A stretch of 64,000 nt of DNA from Flavobacterium aeripolare (lineage in GTDB: Bacteria > Bacteroidota > Bacteroidia > Flavobacteriales > Flavobacteriaceae): positions 231,748 to 295,747 of the forward strand of contig NZ_JABSNL010000003.1 in assembly GCF_013294025.1 (NCBI RefSeq). Direction: 5' to 3'. The translations under genes were made by a program, and so were the position numbers. The notes beneath the pieces were generated by a model, which was not told where the DNA came from, ran no database searches, and saw nothing but the letters and a program-made list of their open reading frames with translations. Below, one piece after another: positions 48,450-59,375 of the stretch; within the stretch, counting starts at the first letter, position 1; the number at the start of each line of letters is the position of its first letter.

Positions 48450-49172
48450 TTATTTAGTGCAAACTACTTGTTTTGTAAATCTGAGATCTATTTTTTTGTA
48501 TTTATATAACGAACTATCTACAACAGCTTTTTGAAAAAAAGCTTTATAATCCTCAAATTTTCTTTCTACATTTCTCAAATTACCAAAATCAATGAAGTAA
48601 TCAAAGTTTCTGTTGAACATTTTTAGGCTTCCATTAGGCATAACTTCGACAGCAATGATGTTCTTTTTTAAGAAATCATCCTCATAAATTATGCGCAATA
48701 GCTGTGTTATCTCTTCGTTATTTTTTTTATTAATCACCCCTGAAACAAGCGGTACTCTTGCAGTAAAATTACTGGACAATGGCATCACACCCCCCTCATA
48801 ATCAATGTAAAAGGATTCGTTTTCATTCAAAATCCTTGCTATTGGTGTCTTTTGTTTTACGACCGCCTTTAGCACTCCATCAATTGTTATATTTACATTT
48901 GACTCTTCAATTAAGTCATTTGTATCTAAGAGATGCTCAAGCTTGTTCAAATCTAATTTAACTTTTTGAATAGTTGGCGCATTCTCGTTATTTTCTATCA
49001 ACAATTTATTAACCGTTTCTTTCTTCATGAAAAGCGCGTTATCGCCTTCAAATTTAACCACAGTTTTGTTGATTTTTCTATTCTCATTTCTTGCTGCAGT
49101 AAATGAAAAAAGAAAAATCACTAACACGAACATTAGCACTAATCTAATATTTTGCCAGTTAATTTTTTTCAT
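48450..49172 (-). CDS. ftsQ: Cell division protein FtsQ
   Basis: A 240-residue bitopic membrane protein of the FtsQLB divisome subcomplex. It has a short cytoplasmic N-terminus, one membrane helix (LVLMFVLVIFLFSFTAA, about residues 11-27), then a POTRA-like and beta domain in the periplasm (IEESNVNITIDGVLKAVVKQ; FYIDYEGGVMPLSSNF). FtsQ sequences vary greatly, so much of the call rests on its place between murC and ftsA. It overlaps murC by 14 nt. Confidence 0.9.
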   Translation of the reverse strand: MKKINWQNIRLVLMFVLVIFLFSFTAARNENRKINKTVVKFEGDNALFMKKETVNKLLIENNENAPTIQKVKLDLNKLEHLLDTNDLIEESNVNITIDGVLKAVVKQKTPIARILNENESFYIDYEGGVMPLSSNFTARVPLVSGVINKKNNEEITQLLRIIYEDDFLKKNIIAVEVMPNGSLKMFNRNFDYFIDFGNLRNVERKFEDYKAFFQKAVVDSSLYKYKKIDLRFTKQVVCTK

Positions 49173-50508
49173 TCAAAGCGTCTTTTATCGTTCCTACCAT
49201 CTCTCCTATATCTCCTGCTCCTATAGTTACAATCACCTCTGCATCGCTACTTAAAATAGCCGCGATTAAATTTTCTTTATTCGAAAGCTCCTTTTTGTCA
49301 TTAGTCATTTTAGACAATAACCAGTTAGAGTCTACTCCTTCTATGGGCAACTCACGTGCCGGATAAATATCAAGCAAAAGCACCTCATCAAATTTTGACA
49401 AGCTTTTTGCAAAATCATCTATAAAATCCCTTGTTCTACTAAATAAGTGCGGTTGAAATACAGCCAACACTTTTTTATCTGGATACAATTCACTTACCGC
49501 TTGATACACCGCATCAATCTCTGTAGGATGATGTGCATAATCATCTATATACACAAGCGCTTCACTTTTAATTTGGTACGAAAATCTTCTTCGTATTCCT
49601 TTAAAAGAAGCTAAACCACTTGCAATGGCACTTGTTTCAAGACCATAAGTCTTTGCCATAGCAATAGCCATCATTGCATTCATCAAATTATGTCTACCCG
49701 GCAAAGCAAACTTTAAATTTTTAAGTACTTCTGTAGGTGTGACCACGTCAAAGACATAGATCCCATCCTCTATACGCACATTTAATGCTTTATAATCAGC
49801 TGCTTCATTTACTGCTACAGTTAAACCGTCTAAAGGCAATGCTGTAGTAATAAATAGCTTAGATTTATCTTTAATTTTAGCTGCAAATTCTACAAATGAC
49901 TCTTCAATTGCATCGCTTGTTCCATAAATATCAAGATGATCTGCATCCATTGATGTAACGCATGCAATATCGGGGTGCAAATGTAAGAAAGAGCGATCAA
50001 ATTCATCGGCTTCAACAACAGTAATTTTAGCTCCACTACCAATTAAATTTGAATTGTAGTTCTCAACGATACCGCCAATGAACGCAGTTACGTCAGCACC
50101 AGATTCATACAAGATATGACCTAGTATTCCAGAGGTCGTTGTTTTACCATGTGTCCCTGCCACAGCGAAGCAAAAAGAGTCTTTTGTGATCAACCCTAAG
50201 ACTTCTGCACGCTTCTTTATTGTGAAATTGTTTGTTAAAAAATAATTCCACTCTTCGTGCTTGGTAGGAACTGCAGGTGTAATAATCACTAATGTATTTG
50301 CTGCAGTATAATTTTCAGGTATTAAATCAACATTATCCTCAAAATGGATTTCGATGCCGCTCTTAACCAACTCATTCGTCAAGGTAGTAGGCGTTTTATC
50401 GTAACCTGAAACCTGCTTGCCTATGTTTTTAAAATAGCGCGCAAGGTTACTCATACCGATACCACCAATACCTATTAAGTAAACGTTATCTATTTGATTT
50501 AAATTCAT
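49159..50508 (-). CDS. murC: UDP-N-acetylmuramate-L-alanine ligase
   Basis: A 449-residue Mur ligase that adds L-alanine to UDP-MurNAc using ATP, the first step of stem-peptide synthesis in the cytosol. The N-terminal UDP-binding GIGGIGMSNLARYF lies at about 13-26; the ATP loop AGTHGKTTTSGI at about 115-126; VVEADEFDRSFLHLHPDIA is in the central domain; and DDYAHHPTEI is in the C-terminal domain. Length is normal. It overlaps ftsQ. Confidence 0.97.
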   Translation of the reverse strand: MNLNQIDNVYLIGIGGIGMSNLARYFKNIGKQVSGYDKTPTTLTNELVKSGIEIHFEDNVDLIPENYTAANTLVIITPAVPTKHEEWNYFLTNNFTIKKRAEVLGLITKDSFCFAVAGTHGKTTTSGILGHILYESGADVTAFIGGIVENYNSNLIGSGAKITVVEADEFDRSFLHLHPDIACVTSMDADHLDIYGTSDAIEESFVEFAAKIKDKSKLFITTALPLDGLTVAVNEAADYKALNVRIEDGIYVFDVVTPTEVLKNLKFALPGRHNLMNAMMAIAMAKTYGLETSAIASGLASFKGIRRRFSYQIKSEALVYIDDYAHHPTEIDAVYQAVSELYPDKKVLAVFQPHLFSRTRDFIDDFAKSLSKFDEVLLLDIYPARELPIEGVDSNWLLSKMTNDKKELSNKENLIAAILSSDAEVIVTIGAGDIGEMVGTIKDALNEKN

Positions 50509-50543
50509 GTCCTGTTTTATATTATATAAGCATTCGATACAAA

Positions 50544-51650
50544 CTATCGTACTACTTTATTTTTCTCTATTAATTTCACAATTTGGTCTACGATATCCTG
50601 TGTTGCTTTTGGCTTAGCCAATGCTTTACAGTTCGCGCTCAATTGCTTTTGTTTTTCTGTGTCTAATAATAGTTCTCTAAATACTTTTTCGAATACGGTG
50701 TCCAACTCAAATTCTTTTAAAAGTAGCGCGCCACCTTGATCTACAATAGCCTTAGCATTTTTAGTTTGGTGATCCTCCGCAACATTAGGAGACGGAATAT
50801 AAATAACCGGTTTCCCCACAATGCAAAGTTCAGATACTGATGAAGCACCCGCTCTAGAAATAATAATATCAGCTGCTGCGTAAACTAAATCCATTTTCTC
50901 AATAAATGGCAAAACTTTAATATGGTGTCCTTGGTACTTTTTATATTCATCGAAATATAATTTACCACACTGCCAGATAATTTGAACATCTTGAGCACCT
51001 ATATTTTCCCTTGTCTTTTCAAGTAATTGATTGATACGTCTCGCACCTAAACTACCACCTAAAACTAGTAAAGTCTTCTTATTAGGATCTAACTTAAAAT
51101 GGGCAATAGCTTCTTCTCTCTTACTATCAATAGCTATTAAATCTTGTCGAACAGGATTTCCCGTTAAACTCATTTTACTTTTTGAAAAAAAGCGCTCTAA
51201 ATTGTCGTAAGCAACACAAATAGCGTGTGCTTTTTTGCCCAATAATTTATTAGTAATTCCAGGAAACGAATTTTGCTCCTGAATCAATGTTGGAATTTTC
51301 ATACTATTAGCAATCTGCAACAAGGGACCACTTGCAAAACCACCCGTACCTATAACCACATCAGGTTTAAAAGCAGCGATTATTTTTCTAGATTTCCATA
51401 AACTGTTTATTAACTTAAAAGGAAATAGGGCGTTTTGAAAATTTATCTTGCGCTGTAATCCAGAAATCCAAAGTCCTTTTATTGCATAGCCGGCTTGAGG
51501 TACTTTTTGCATTTCCATTTTGTCCTGAGCACCTACAAATAAAATTTCGGCATCTGGAAAACGTAACTTCAATTCATTTGCAATAGCAATTGCAGGATAG
51601 ATATGTCCACCTGTACCACCACCACTCAATATGAATTTATAATTCGTCAT
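50544..51650 (-). CDS. murG: Lipid II synthase MurG
   Basis: A 368-residue GT28 glycosyltransferase that moves GlcNAc from UDP-GlcNAc to lipid I at the inner face of the membrane, giving lipid II. It shows the N-terminal glycine motif [54 protein letters not shown] and the UDP-GlcNAc pocket [11 protein letters not shown] with [12 protein letters not shown]. Length is normal. It lies between ftsW and murC. Confidence 0.97.
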   Translation of the reverse strand: MTNYKFILSGGGTGGHIYPAIAIANELKLRFPDAEILFVGAQDKMEMQKVPQAGYAIKGLWISGLQRKINFQNALFPFKLINSLWKSRKIIAAFKPDVVIGTGGFASGPLLQIANSMKIPTLIQEQNSFPGITNKLLGKKAHAICVAYDNLERFFSKSKMSLTGNPVRQDLIAIDSKREEAIAHFKLDPNKKTLLVLGGSLGARRINQLLEKTRENIGAQDVQIIWQCGKLYFDEYKKYQGHHIKVLPFIEKMDLVYAAADIIISRAGASSVSELCIVGKPVIYIPSPNVAEDHQTKNAKAIVDQGGALLLKEFELDTVFEKVFRELLLDTEKQKQLSANCKALAKPKATQDIVDQIVKLIEKNKVVR

Positions 51651-51667
51651 TTTTATACTTTTATTTT

Positions 51668-52963
51668 TTATTTACCAAAAACAGCCTTCATCGGATTTGC
51701 TGTTTTTTCTTCTATCGAATACCCCTCATCTAAATCAGCTTCTGATTCAGCTGCGAGTTCGCGATCAATTATTTTTTGTAATGCTTCTTCTCTTTTAGCT
51801 GCACTTTGCTGTTCTTGCACTATTTCCTCTTCTTTTTTTGTCACGCTTATAATAATTCCTAAAGCAAAACAAGTCATCCATATTGAACTACCACCACTAC
51901 TTATAAGCGGCAAGGTTTGTCCAGTTACCGGAAGCAACTCAACCGCTACAGCCATATTTATCATCGCTTGAAAAATCATGGGGAAACCCAAGCCTACGAC
52001 CAGTAATTTACCAAATAGCGTCGTTGCTTTGTGTGCTGCGATAACAAATCTAAACAACAGTAAGAGATACAGTCCTAAGACTAGAAACCCACCTACTAAT
52101 CCATATTCTTCAACGATAATCGCAAAGATAAAATCAGATGAGGATTGTGGCAAAAAATTCTTTTGAACACTCTTCCCTGGTCCTAATCCATATAACTTTC
52201 CTGAAGCTATAGCAATCTTGGCTTTCTCGATTTGGTAATCATCTTCATCAGGTTTATCAGTAGTATAATTTTCAATACGACTTGACCAGGTACCTACCCT
52301 GCTAAAAAAGCGAGAATCAGGAAATGCTTTTCCTATCAAGATAAAAAATGTTAATGCGACTATACCGGCACCAATTATAAATCCAATATATTTAATGGGA
52401 TATTTCCCTATAAACACTAGCATGATAACCATGGCAAAAATTAAGGCTGTCGTAGAGAAATTGGCAGGTAATATAAATATCAATGTTATAAAAACAGGTG
52501 CCCAAAGCTCCTTTAAAGACTCTTTAAAATCTATTGCTTCTTCACGTGTCTTAGAGAGATAGCGCGCTACAAAGATAAATAACATTAATGATGCCAATGT
52601 AGAGGTTTGAAACGTGATTCCCACAAACGGAATTTGAATCCATCTACTTGCGTTTGCACCTGCGATTACGGTTCCCTTTATTAACGTATAAGCTAATAAT
52701 ACCCACACTACTGGCAACCCTATCTTTACAATAGCTCTAAAATAATGATATGGAACACGGTGTACGAAGAAGATAATTAAAAACCCAATACATATATGTG
52801 CAAAATGCTTCAACAAATAACTCAATGTATTTCCTGTTCCATGTCCGAGGTATGCTAAATTGCTACTCGCACTAAAAACTGGCATAAAAGAAAACAGCGC
52901 TAATAAAGCCACAAATGACCATATTACTCGATCTCCTTTTAAATTTTTTATTAAGTCCTTCAT
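51668..52963 (-). CDS. ftsW: SEDS peptidoglycan polymerase FtsW
   Basis: A 431-residue polytopic membrane protein (about ten hydrophobic spans). SEDS family features: [20 protein letters not shown] in the first half, [20 protein letters not shown] leading into [20 protein letters not shown] (the large periplasmic loop) and [20 protein letters not shown] near the end. With FtsI it polymerises lipid II into septal glycan. The C-terminal tail of about 60 residues is hydrophilic and Glu/Ala-rich, longer than usual. It lies 17 nt upstream of murG. Confidence 0.96.
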   Translation of the reverse strand: MKDLIKNLKGDRVIWSFVALLALFSFMPVFSASSNLAYLGHGTGNTLSYLLKHFAHICIGFLIIFFVHRVPYHYFRAIVKIGLPVVWVLLAYTLIKGTVIAGANASRWIQIPFVGITFQTSTLASLMLFIFVARYLSKTREEAIDFKESLKELWAPVFITLIFILPANFSTTALIFAMVIMLVFIGKYPIKYIGFIIGAGIVALTFFILIGKAFPDSRFFSRVGTWSSRIENYTTDKPDEDDYQIEKAKIAIASGKLYGLGPGKSVQKNFLPQSSSDFIFAIIVEEYGLVGGFLVLGLYLLLLFRFVIAAHKATTLFGKLLVVGLGFPMIFQAMINMAVAVELLPVTGQTLPLISSGGSSIWMTCFALGIIISVTKKEEEIVQEQQSAAKREEALQKIIDRELAAESEADLDEGYSIEEKTANPMKAVFGK

Positions 52964-52995
52964 CTTTATTTATATGCGCTTATTGATTTCTTAAA

Positions 52996-54327
52996 TTATA
53001 AATTTTGTACTGCTTGCTTGAATTGATTCCCTCTGTCTTCATAATTTTCAAACAAGTCAAAACTTGCACAAGCAGGTGACAACAATACCGTATCCCCTTT
53101 CTCTGTTAAACGCTGCGCCATTTTCACAGCATCGCTCATATTATTCACTTCGATCATCACATCTACAACATCCCCAAAAGCGTCAATAATCTTTTTATTA
53201 TCTACTCCTAGGCATACAATAGCTTTTACCTTTTCACGTACTAATGACATCAATTCATTATAATCATTTCCTTTATCTACACCACCTACAATCCAAACTG
53301 TGGGTGTATTCATACTATCTAGAGCAAAGAACGTAGCATTTACATTTGTTGCTTTTGAATCGTTTATATACTGCACATTTTGAATTTTTAGTACAGTCTC
53401 AAGACGATGCTCTACACCTTGAAAATTAGATAAGCTTTCACGAATAGTTGCTTTTCTAATTTGCATCAATTTTGCTACAGATGTTGCTGCCATTGCATTT
53501 TTCATATTATGTTTTCCTTCTAAGGCAATCGCTTCTGTTTCCATTTTAAAATCTTCTTGATTTATTGATACTTTCATTGTATTATCTTTTATAAAGGCCC
53601 CTTCTTCAAACGTTTTTGTTAGCGAGAAAGGAATTAATTTTGCTCTTGTTTTGTTATTCTGTAACCAGTTTGTGATCGCTTCGTCGTCTGCGTCATATAT
53701 CAAATAATCCTCTTCAGTTTGATTCATCGTTATTCTAAACTTAGAAGCAATATAATTTTCATATTTGTAATCGTATCGGTCTAAATGATCCGGACTTATA
53801 TTAGTAATTATCGCGATGTGTGGTTTATAATTCACAATACCATCCAGTTGAAAACTACTAAGTTCTAAGACATAGGAATCAAAAGTGTCATCAGCAACTT
53901 GCCAAGCAAAACTCTTGCCTATGTTTCCTCCAAGTCCTACGTTCAATCCTGCTGATTTAAGCAAGTGATACGTAAGCATTGTCGTTGTCGTTTTACCATT
54001 ACTACCTGTTATACCTATCGTTATTGCTTTTGTAAATGCAGCTGCAAATTCTATTTCAGATAGTACTGGAATCCCTTTTTCGACGAGCTTTTTAACAATG
54101 GCAACCTTTTCAGGAATACCGGGGCTTTTCATAACCACTGTCGCATTCAAAATTTTACTCTCTGTGTGCTGCTCTTCTTCCCAGGCAATTTTGTTATCAG
54201 TAAGAACTTGTTTGTATTTATCTTTTATTTTTCCAAAATCAGATACAAAAACATCATATCCTTTTTCTTTTCCTAAAATTGCTGTTCCTACACCACTTTC
54301 TCCTCCTCCTAATACAACTAACCTCAT
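52996..54327 (-). CDS. murD: UDP-N-acetylmuramoyl-L-alanine-D-glutamate ligase
   Basis: A 443-residue Mur ligase adding D-glutamate to UDP-MurNAc-L-Ala. It shows the N-terminal LGGGESGVGTAILGK, the ATP loop GITGSNGKTTTTMLTYH (about residues 108-124), NISPDHLDRY, EHRLETV and NDSKATNVNAT in the central domain, and LLSPACASFDLFENYEDRG near the C-terminus. Normal length. It starts one base from the end of mraY. Confidence 0.97.
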   Translation of the reverse strand: MRLVVLGGGESGVGTAILGKEKGYDVFVSDFGKIKDKYKQVLTDNKIAWEEEQHTESKILNATVVMKSPGIPEKVAIVKKLVEKGIPVLSEIEFAAAFTKAITIGITGSNGKTTTTMLTYHLLKSAGLNVGLGGNIGKSFAWQVADDTFDSYVLELSSFQLDGIVNYKPHIAIITNISPDHLDRYDYKYENYIASKFRITMNQTEEDYLIYDADDEAITNWLQNNKTRAKLIPFSLTKTFEEGAFIKDNTMKVSINQEDFKMETEAIALEGKHNMKNAMAATSVAKLMQIRKATIRESLSNFQGVEHRLETVLKIQNVQYINDSKATNVNATFFALDSMNTPTVWIVGGVDKGNDYNELMSLVREKVKAIVCLGVDNKKIIDAFGDVVDVMIEVNNMSDAVKMAQRLTEKGDTVLLSPACASFDLFENYEDRGNQFKQAVQNL

Positions 54328-54328
54328 C

Positions 54329-55558
54329 TTATCTTAGTTTTAAAGTGATTATGGAAAGTATTGCTAGCATAATAGCGACAATCCAAAAACGTGTTACAAT
54401 CTTACTCTCGTGATATCCCTTCTTCTGATAATGGTGATGTAAAGGCGACATTAGAAAAATTCTTCGGCCTTCGCCAAAGCGTTTCTTAGTGTACTTAAAA
54501 TAGCTTACTTGTAGCACTACTGATAAATTTTCGACCAAGAAAACTCCGCATAATAACGGAATCAACATCTCTTTACGAACAGCAATTGCTAGAACAGCAA
54601 TAATCCCACCTATTGTTAAACTACCTGTATCACCCATAAAGACCGAGGCCGGATAAGAGTTGTACCATAAAAACCCTATTAGCGACCCCACAAAAGCCGC
54701 AATGAAGACGGTCATCTCCCCGGAGTTAGGGATATACATTATATTTAGATAATTCGAAAAAATAATATTTCCAGATACAAATGTAAATATCCCGAGCGCG
54801 AGCACTGATATTGCAGAGGTACCAGCGGCTAAACCATCAATACCATCTGTTAAGTTTGCCCCATTTGAAACTGCTGTGATAATAAAAATTACAATTGGAA
54901 TAAAAACAATCCAAGCCCATTTTTCATATCCTTCCCCTGTCCAGGCAAGCAATTCAGCATAATCAAATTCATTGTTCTTGAAAAACGGAATTGTAGTAGC
55001 CGTAGATTTCTCCTCTACAGGTGGCGGACTCACAACATAGTCACTTGTTATTTTAAAAACATCTGTTTTTCCAGTATCTGTACGTACTGTAACTCCTTGA
55101 TGAAAGTATAGCACTACACCCACAATCAAACCAAGTCCTACTTGTCCAAAAACTTTAAAAATTCCTTTTAAACCTTTTTTATCTTTTTTGAAAATTTTAA
55201 TATAATCATCTACAAAACCAATTGTTCCCATCCATAAGGTCGTAACAATTAACAAGACCACATAAATGTTATGTAATTTTGCAAACAACAGTACCGGAAT
55301 CAATGTGGCAAAGATGATGATCAAACCACCCATAGTAGGCGTACCCGCTTTTTCTTGTTGTCCTGCTAATCCTAATTCTCTAACAGTCTCACCCACTTGT
55401 TGATTTTGCAAAAAGCGAATAATTCTTTTACCATAAATCGTAGATAGTAACAACGAAAGCATGAAAGCTAGCGCTGATCTAAAAGTGATATATTGAAATA
55501 CACCAGTTCCAGATATATTTAATACTTTGTCTAAATACTCAAATAAGTAATACAGCAT
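54329..55558 (-). CDS. mraY: Phospho-MurNAc-pentapeptide transferase MraY
   Basis: A 409-residue polytopic membrane enzyme making lipid I from UDP-MurNAc-pentapeptide and undecaprenyl phosphate. Typical parts: [13 protein letters not shown], the Asp-Asp pair in [13 protein letters not shown], the catalytic [12 protein letters not shown] and the FMGDTGSL and [10 protein letters not shown] motifs near the end. It is about 50 residues longer than E. coli MraY because of an inserted loop (about 165-205, [20 protein letters not shown]), as usual in Bacteroidota. Confidence 0.97.
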   Translation of the reverse strand: MLYYLFEYLDKVLNISGTGVFQYITFRSALAFMLSLLLSTIYGKRIIRFLQNQQVGETVRELGLAGQQEKAGTPTMGGLIIIFATLIPVLLFAKLHNIYVVLLIVTTLWMGTIGFVDDYIKIFKKDKKGLKGIFKVFGQVGLGLIVGVVLYFHQGVTVRTDTGKTDVFKITSDYVVSPPPVEEKSTATTIPFFKNNEFDYAELLAWTGEGYEKWAWIVFIPIVIFIITAVSNGANLTDGIDGLAAGTSAISVLALGIFTFVSGNIIFSNYLNIMYIPNSGEMTVFIAAFVGSLIGFLWYNSYPASVFMGDTGSLTIGGIIAVLAIAVRKEMLIPLLCGVFLVENLSVVLQVSYFKYTKKRFGEGRRIFLMSPLHHHYQKKGYHESKIVTRFWIVAIMLAILSIITLKLR

Positions 55559-55564
55559 ATTTTA

Positions 55565-57028
55565 CTATTTATCTAATTGTTCTAAAATTTCTTGTACGAT
55601 TTTCATATCGTCAAAATCATTCCTTACTCCTTTTATCTCTTGATACGTTTCGTGCCCTTTTCCAGCAATTAGAATAATATCATGAGGCAATGCTAACTGA
55701 CAAGCTGTTTTTATGGCTTGTTTTCGATCAGTAACAGCAACTATTTTTTTATAATTTTGTCCTGCAACTCCTGCCTCCATTTCTGCTATAATCACTTCAG
55801 GATCTTCGTTTCTAGGATTATCAGATGTCAAAACTACTTTATCACTAAGCTCAGATGCGATGCTTGCCATGATAGGACGTTTAGTTTTATCTCTATTTCC
55901 ACCGCAACCTACAACCGTAAGTAACTGTTCGTTTTTTGTTCGAATATCATTAATTGTCTTTAGCACATTTTCTAGCGCATCTGGCGTGTGTGCATAATCA
56001 ACAATTGCTGTCACATTATTCTTTGAAACTATGTATTGAAACCTACCTGAAACACTCTCTAGATTAGATAGTAAACGTAAAACTTCTAAACTTTCTAAAC
56101 CTAGCGCTATTGCTGTACCATAAATCGCTAGCACGTTATAAGCATTAAAAGTTCCTATAAGTTTCACCCATACCTCATTGCCGTTAACTTTCAGCAAGAG
56201 ACCTGACATTTGGTTTTCTAATATTTGTGCCCTATAATCTGCAAAAGACTTCAATGCATAAGTATATTTAGTCGCCACCGAATTTTGCAGCATAACAGCT
56301 CCATTCTTATCATCGATATTTGATAACGCAAATGCCGTTTTAGGCAAATTGTCAAAAAACGACTTTTTCACATCTCTATATTCTGCAAACGTGGGATGAT
56401 AATCTAAATGATCGTGTGACAGATTTGTAAACACGCCTCCAGTAAAATGAAGCCCTTCTGTCCTTTTTTGGTGAATACCATGCGAACTCACCTCCATAAA
56501 ACAATACTCAACCCCAGCAGCAATCATTTCGTTCAAAAAATAATTTATTGTTAGCGAGTCAGGAGTAGTGTGTGTTGCTTTAAATTCAACCTTATCAACC
56601 ATTATTTTAACCGTTGATAATAAACCTACTTTAAAACCAGCACTTATAAACAACTGATACAGTAAAGAAGCAATAGTAGTTTTTCCGTTTGTCCCTGTAA
56701 TTCCAACTAATTTCAATTTAGCCGAAGGATTTCCGTAATAATTTGCAGCCATTAAAGCCAATGCCTTGTTAGTATCAGCAACTTTCACATAAGTAACAGA
56801 TTGGCTGAAGTCTTCTGGAAGTTGGTCACATACAATCACTTTTACCCCTGCTTCTACAGCTGTATTTATAAAGTCATGCCCATTAGAAACTGTTCCTCGT
56901 ATTGCTACAAATACATCATTTAATTCCAGTTTTCTAGAATCAAATTCGATTTTATTTATCGCTACATCATTTGTACCATGAATTGCATCGACAACAACAT
57001 TATTTAATATGTCTTTAAGTTTAATCAC
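55565..57028 (-). CDS. murE: MurE ligase, meso-diaminopimelate type
   Basis: A 487-residue Mur ligase that adds the third stem-peptide residue. The ATP loop is GITGTNGKTTIASLLYQ (about 107-123). DYAHTPDALENVL is in the C-terminal half. SDNPRNEDP carries the DNPR box that marks meso-diaminopimelate as substrate (rather than lysine), as expected for a Gram-negative. It overlaps ftsI by 4 nt. Confidence 0.97.
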   Translation of the reverse strand: MIKLKDILNNVVVDAIHGTNDVAINKIEFDSRKLELNDVFVAIRGTVSNGHDFINTAVEAGVKVIVCDQLPEDFSQSVTYVKVADTNKALALMAANYYGNPSAKLKLVGITGTNGKTTIASLLYQLFISAGFKVGLLSTVKIMVDKVEFKATHTTPDSLTINYFLNEMIAAGVEYCFMEVSSHGIHQKRTEGLHFTGGVFTNLSHDHLDYHPTFAEYRDVKKSFFDNLPKTAFALSNIDDKNGAVMLQNSVATKYTYALKSFADYRAQILENQMSGLLLKVNGNEVWVKLIGTFNAYNVLAIYGTAIALGLESLEVLRLLSNLESVSGRFQYIVSKNNVTAIVDYAHTPDALENVLKTINDIRTKNEQLLTVVGCGGNRDKTKRPIMASIASELSDKVVLTSDNPRNEDPEVIIAEMEAGVAGQNYKKIVAVTDRKQAIKTACQLALPHDIILIAGKGHETYQEIKGVRNDFDDMKIVQEILEQLDK

Positions 57029-59028
57029 AGTAATTGTAGTGTTATCGTTTCGTTCTTTAATAATTCTTGACCCTCAAGAGTTGATTGACTTTTTACCTTT
57101 CCTATTCCTACCGTTTTAACGTGGTAACCTAAGTTTTCTAAAAGCGCAATGGCATCCATTCCTGGCATCCCTTTTACATTAGGCACCCCTTTTCTAGGTT
57201 TTTGCAACTTAGCGTAATAGCTGTCGTAATTTTTTTCTTGTTTTGTAATCTTCTTATTCAGATTTTTAATTTCGTTTGTCGAAGGAACATCTGTAAATAT
57301 TTTTTGTGCTATTCTTTTAAATACGGGACCCGCAACTCCAGCTCCATAGAAATCTCCATTTGCAGTACTTGGTTTATGAACAACTACAATACAAGAATAT
57401 TTAGGATGATCAGCCGGAAAGTATCCTACAAAAGAAGAAGCATAATACATTTTTGTACCATCTCTTTTCCCGTAATTAACCTGTGCCGTTCCTGTTTTAC
57501 CTGCCATCGAAAAATCTTTCGAATATAATTTTGCTGCAGTTCCTTTTTTGACAACATTAGCCAGTACAGCTTTTAATTTTTTTATTGTTTCAGGCGAACA
57601 AACTCTAGGATTGATTACTTCTTTTTCGACCTTTAAAATTGTTTTATTCCATTCTTTAATTTCCGAGATAAATTGCGGTTTAACCATAACACCGTTGTTA
57701 GCAACTGCATTATAAAAAGTTAAGGTTTGCATTGGTGTTACCGAAACACCATATCCAAAGGCCATCCATTGCAATGAAATATTACTCCAGTGTTTATCTG
57801 TAGGTTGCGGAATGTGCGGTCTTCCTTCTCCTTCAAAATCCATGTGTAACTTTTTATTGAAACCCCACGAATTAACATGGTTTACAAATTTAGAAGGGCG
57901 GTCTTTATAGTTATCATAAACAGATTGTACCATAACTGTATTAGAAGACAGTTCAAATCCTCTAGCTAGAGATATTTTACCATATCCACCATGATGTGAG
58001 TCTCTAACTACTTTACCCGAATAGCGAATTTCACCGTTAAATGTGTTATACACCGTACTAGTATCGGCTACCTTGTCCTCAAGAAGCGCCATCATATCAA
58101 CCAACTTAAACGTAGATCCAGGTTCGTGTGACTCTGCTACTGCATAATTTGTCGTTTCGTAATAGGTACCATCATTAGCTCTACCTAAATTAGAAATTGC
58201 TTTTACTTGACCCGTTTCAGTCTCCATAACAACAACACAGCCATGATCTGCTTGATATTCTTGTAATTGCTTTAATAAGGCATGGTGTGCAATGTCTTGA
58301 ATATATACGTCGATTGTTGAAATCACATCGTATCCATCCTGAGGATCTACCTCATTAATATCACGAATAGGTTTCCACTGTCCTTTAGCAATTTTTTGTT
58401 TTAAAATTTTACCGTCTTTACCATTTAAATATTTACGATAAGCCCACTCAATTCCTTTTCCATCAGACTCACCATTTGCAGAGGTGCGCTCGTATCCTAT
58501 TGTACGTTCCGCAATTTTACCTATTGGGTGCTCTCTAACTGTTTTTTGTTCGACAATAATCCCTCCTTTATAAGCACCTAACTTAAACATAGGAAAGCTT
58601 TTAATCTTGACGTAATCAGTATAACTTAAATCTCTTGAGATCAAATAATACCTATTATTGTTAGCGCGTGCTTTTCTTAATTCATTTTGATAATACGAAC
58701 CCGATTTCCCTAGCACCGTAGTAAGAGAATCTGCTAATGCACCTACATTTTTTTCGAATACTTCAGCAGTGGGAGCCTTAGCGTCAAAACGGATTTCGTA
58801 ATTAGGAATCGAAGTAGCTAGCAAGCTACCATCTGCCGAATAGATATTCCCTTTATTTGCAGGGATAACAAAATTTCTAACCGTGCGTTCTTTGGCTAAT
58901 TTTCGGTAATAATCACCATCAACCCACTGTATATTAGTCAGTTTTACAGCGATTCCCGCAGCCATTATAAAAATGAAAATAGCTACGACATAAATGCGAT
59001 ATGATATGTTTTTATCTTCTAATGCCAT
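57025..59028 (-). CDS. ftsI: Septal transpeptidase FtsI (PBP3) with C-terminal PASTA domain
   Basis: A 667-residue class B penicillin-binding protein, cross-linking septal peptidoglycan with FtsW. It has one N-terminal membrane helix (VVAIFIFIMAAGIAVKL), the PBP dimerisation domain, then the transpeptidase motifs: SxxK at EPGSTFKLVD with Ser305, SxN at LSSNTVMVQS and KTG at AGKTGTAQ with Lys511. The end is a single PASTA module (VPNVKGMPGMDAIALLENLG), common in this phylum but absent from enterobacterial FtsI. It overlaps ftsL by 10 nt. Confidence 0.97.
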   Translation of the reverse strand: MALEDKNISYRIYVVAIFIFIMAAGIAVKLTNIQWVDGDYYRKLAKERTVRNFVIPANKGNIYSADGSLLATSIPNYEIRFDAKAPTAEVFEKNVGALADSLTTVLGKSGSYYQNELRKARANNNRYYLISRDLSYTDYVKIKSFPMFKLGAYKGGIIVEQKTVREHPIGKIAERTIGYERTSANGESDGKGIEWAYRKYLNGKDGKILKQKIAKGQWKPIRDINEVDPQDGYDVISTIDVYIQDIAHHALLKQLQEYQADHGCVVVMETETGQVKAISNLGRANDGTYYETTNYAVAESHEPGSTFKLVDMMALLEDKVADTSTVYNTFNGEIRYSGKVVRDSHHGGYGKISLARGFELSSNTVMVQSVYDNYKDRPSKFVNHVNSWGFNKKLHMDFEGEGRPHIPQPTDKHWSNISLQWMAFGYGVSVTPMQTLTFYNAVANNGVMVKPQFISEIKEWNKTILKVEKEVINPRVCSPETIKKLKAVLANVVKKGTAAKLYSKDFSMAGKTGTAQVNYGKRDGTKMYYASSFVGYFPADHPKYSCIVVVHKPSTANGDFYGAGVAGPVFKRIAQKIFTDVPSTNEIKNLNKKITKQEKNYDSYYAKLQKPRKGVPNVKGMPGMDAIALLENLGYHVKTVGIGKVKSQSTLEGQELLKNETITLQLL

Positions 59029-59366
59029 ATTTTTTTCAGAAAAGATTTTTCTGCTTCTTTTTTAACTTTGATTTTTACTGGAGGAACGGTAGAAGGATAA
59101 ATTTCTTTTGCAATCATTTTATCCGAAACAGTCGATTCCATCCTCAACTTCATTAATTGTGATCGTCTGTCAACAAACTCTGATCGTAGTTCTTTTACTT
59201 CACTCGTAAGCTCAGCAATTTTAAATACTTTTTGCTCAAACCGCTGCGTATTTGCAATCATTATTATTGCTAATAGAATTACAAAAACTATAAAACGCCA
59301 GTTCTTTATCGCATCGTCATCAATTAAAAACCGTGCTTTTAATATGCCGTAAATACCCGTTTTCAT
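59019..59366 (-). CDS. ftsL: Cell division protein FtsL
   Basis: A 115-residue bitopic protein: cytoplasmic start, one membrane helix (WRFIVFVILLAIIMIAN, about 23-39), then a periplasmic coiled coil (KVFKIAELTSEVKELRSEF). Sequence is poorly conserved in the family; the call rests on topology and place between rsmH and ftsI. Works with FtsQ and FtsB to activate septal synthesis. Confidence 0.9.
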   Translation of the reverse strand: MKTGIYGILKARFLIDDDAIKNWRFIVFVILLAIIMIANTQRFEQKVFKIAELTSEVKELRSEFVDRRSQLMKLRMESTVSDKMIAKEIYPSTVPPVKIKVKKEAEKSFLKKIWH

Positions 59367-59375
59367 AAATCTAGT

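Noticed and set aside
49027..49254. Plus-strand frames inside the dcw cluster (for example 49027-49254, 51603-51971)
   Set aside because: They are antisense shadows of conserved division genes with no recognisable protein features.
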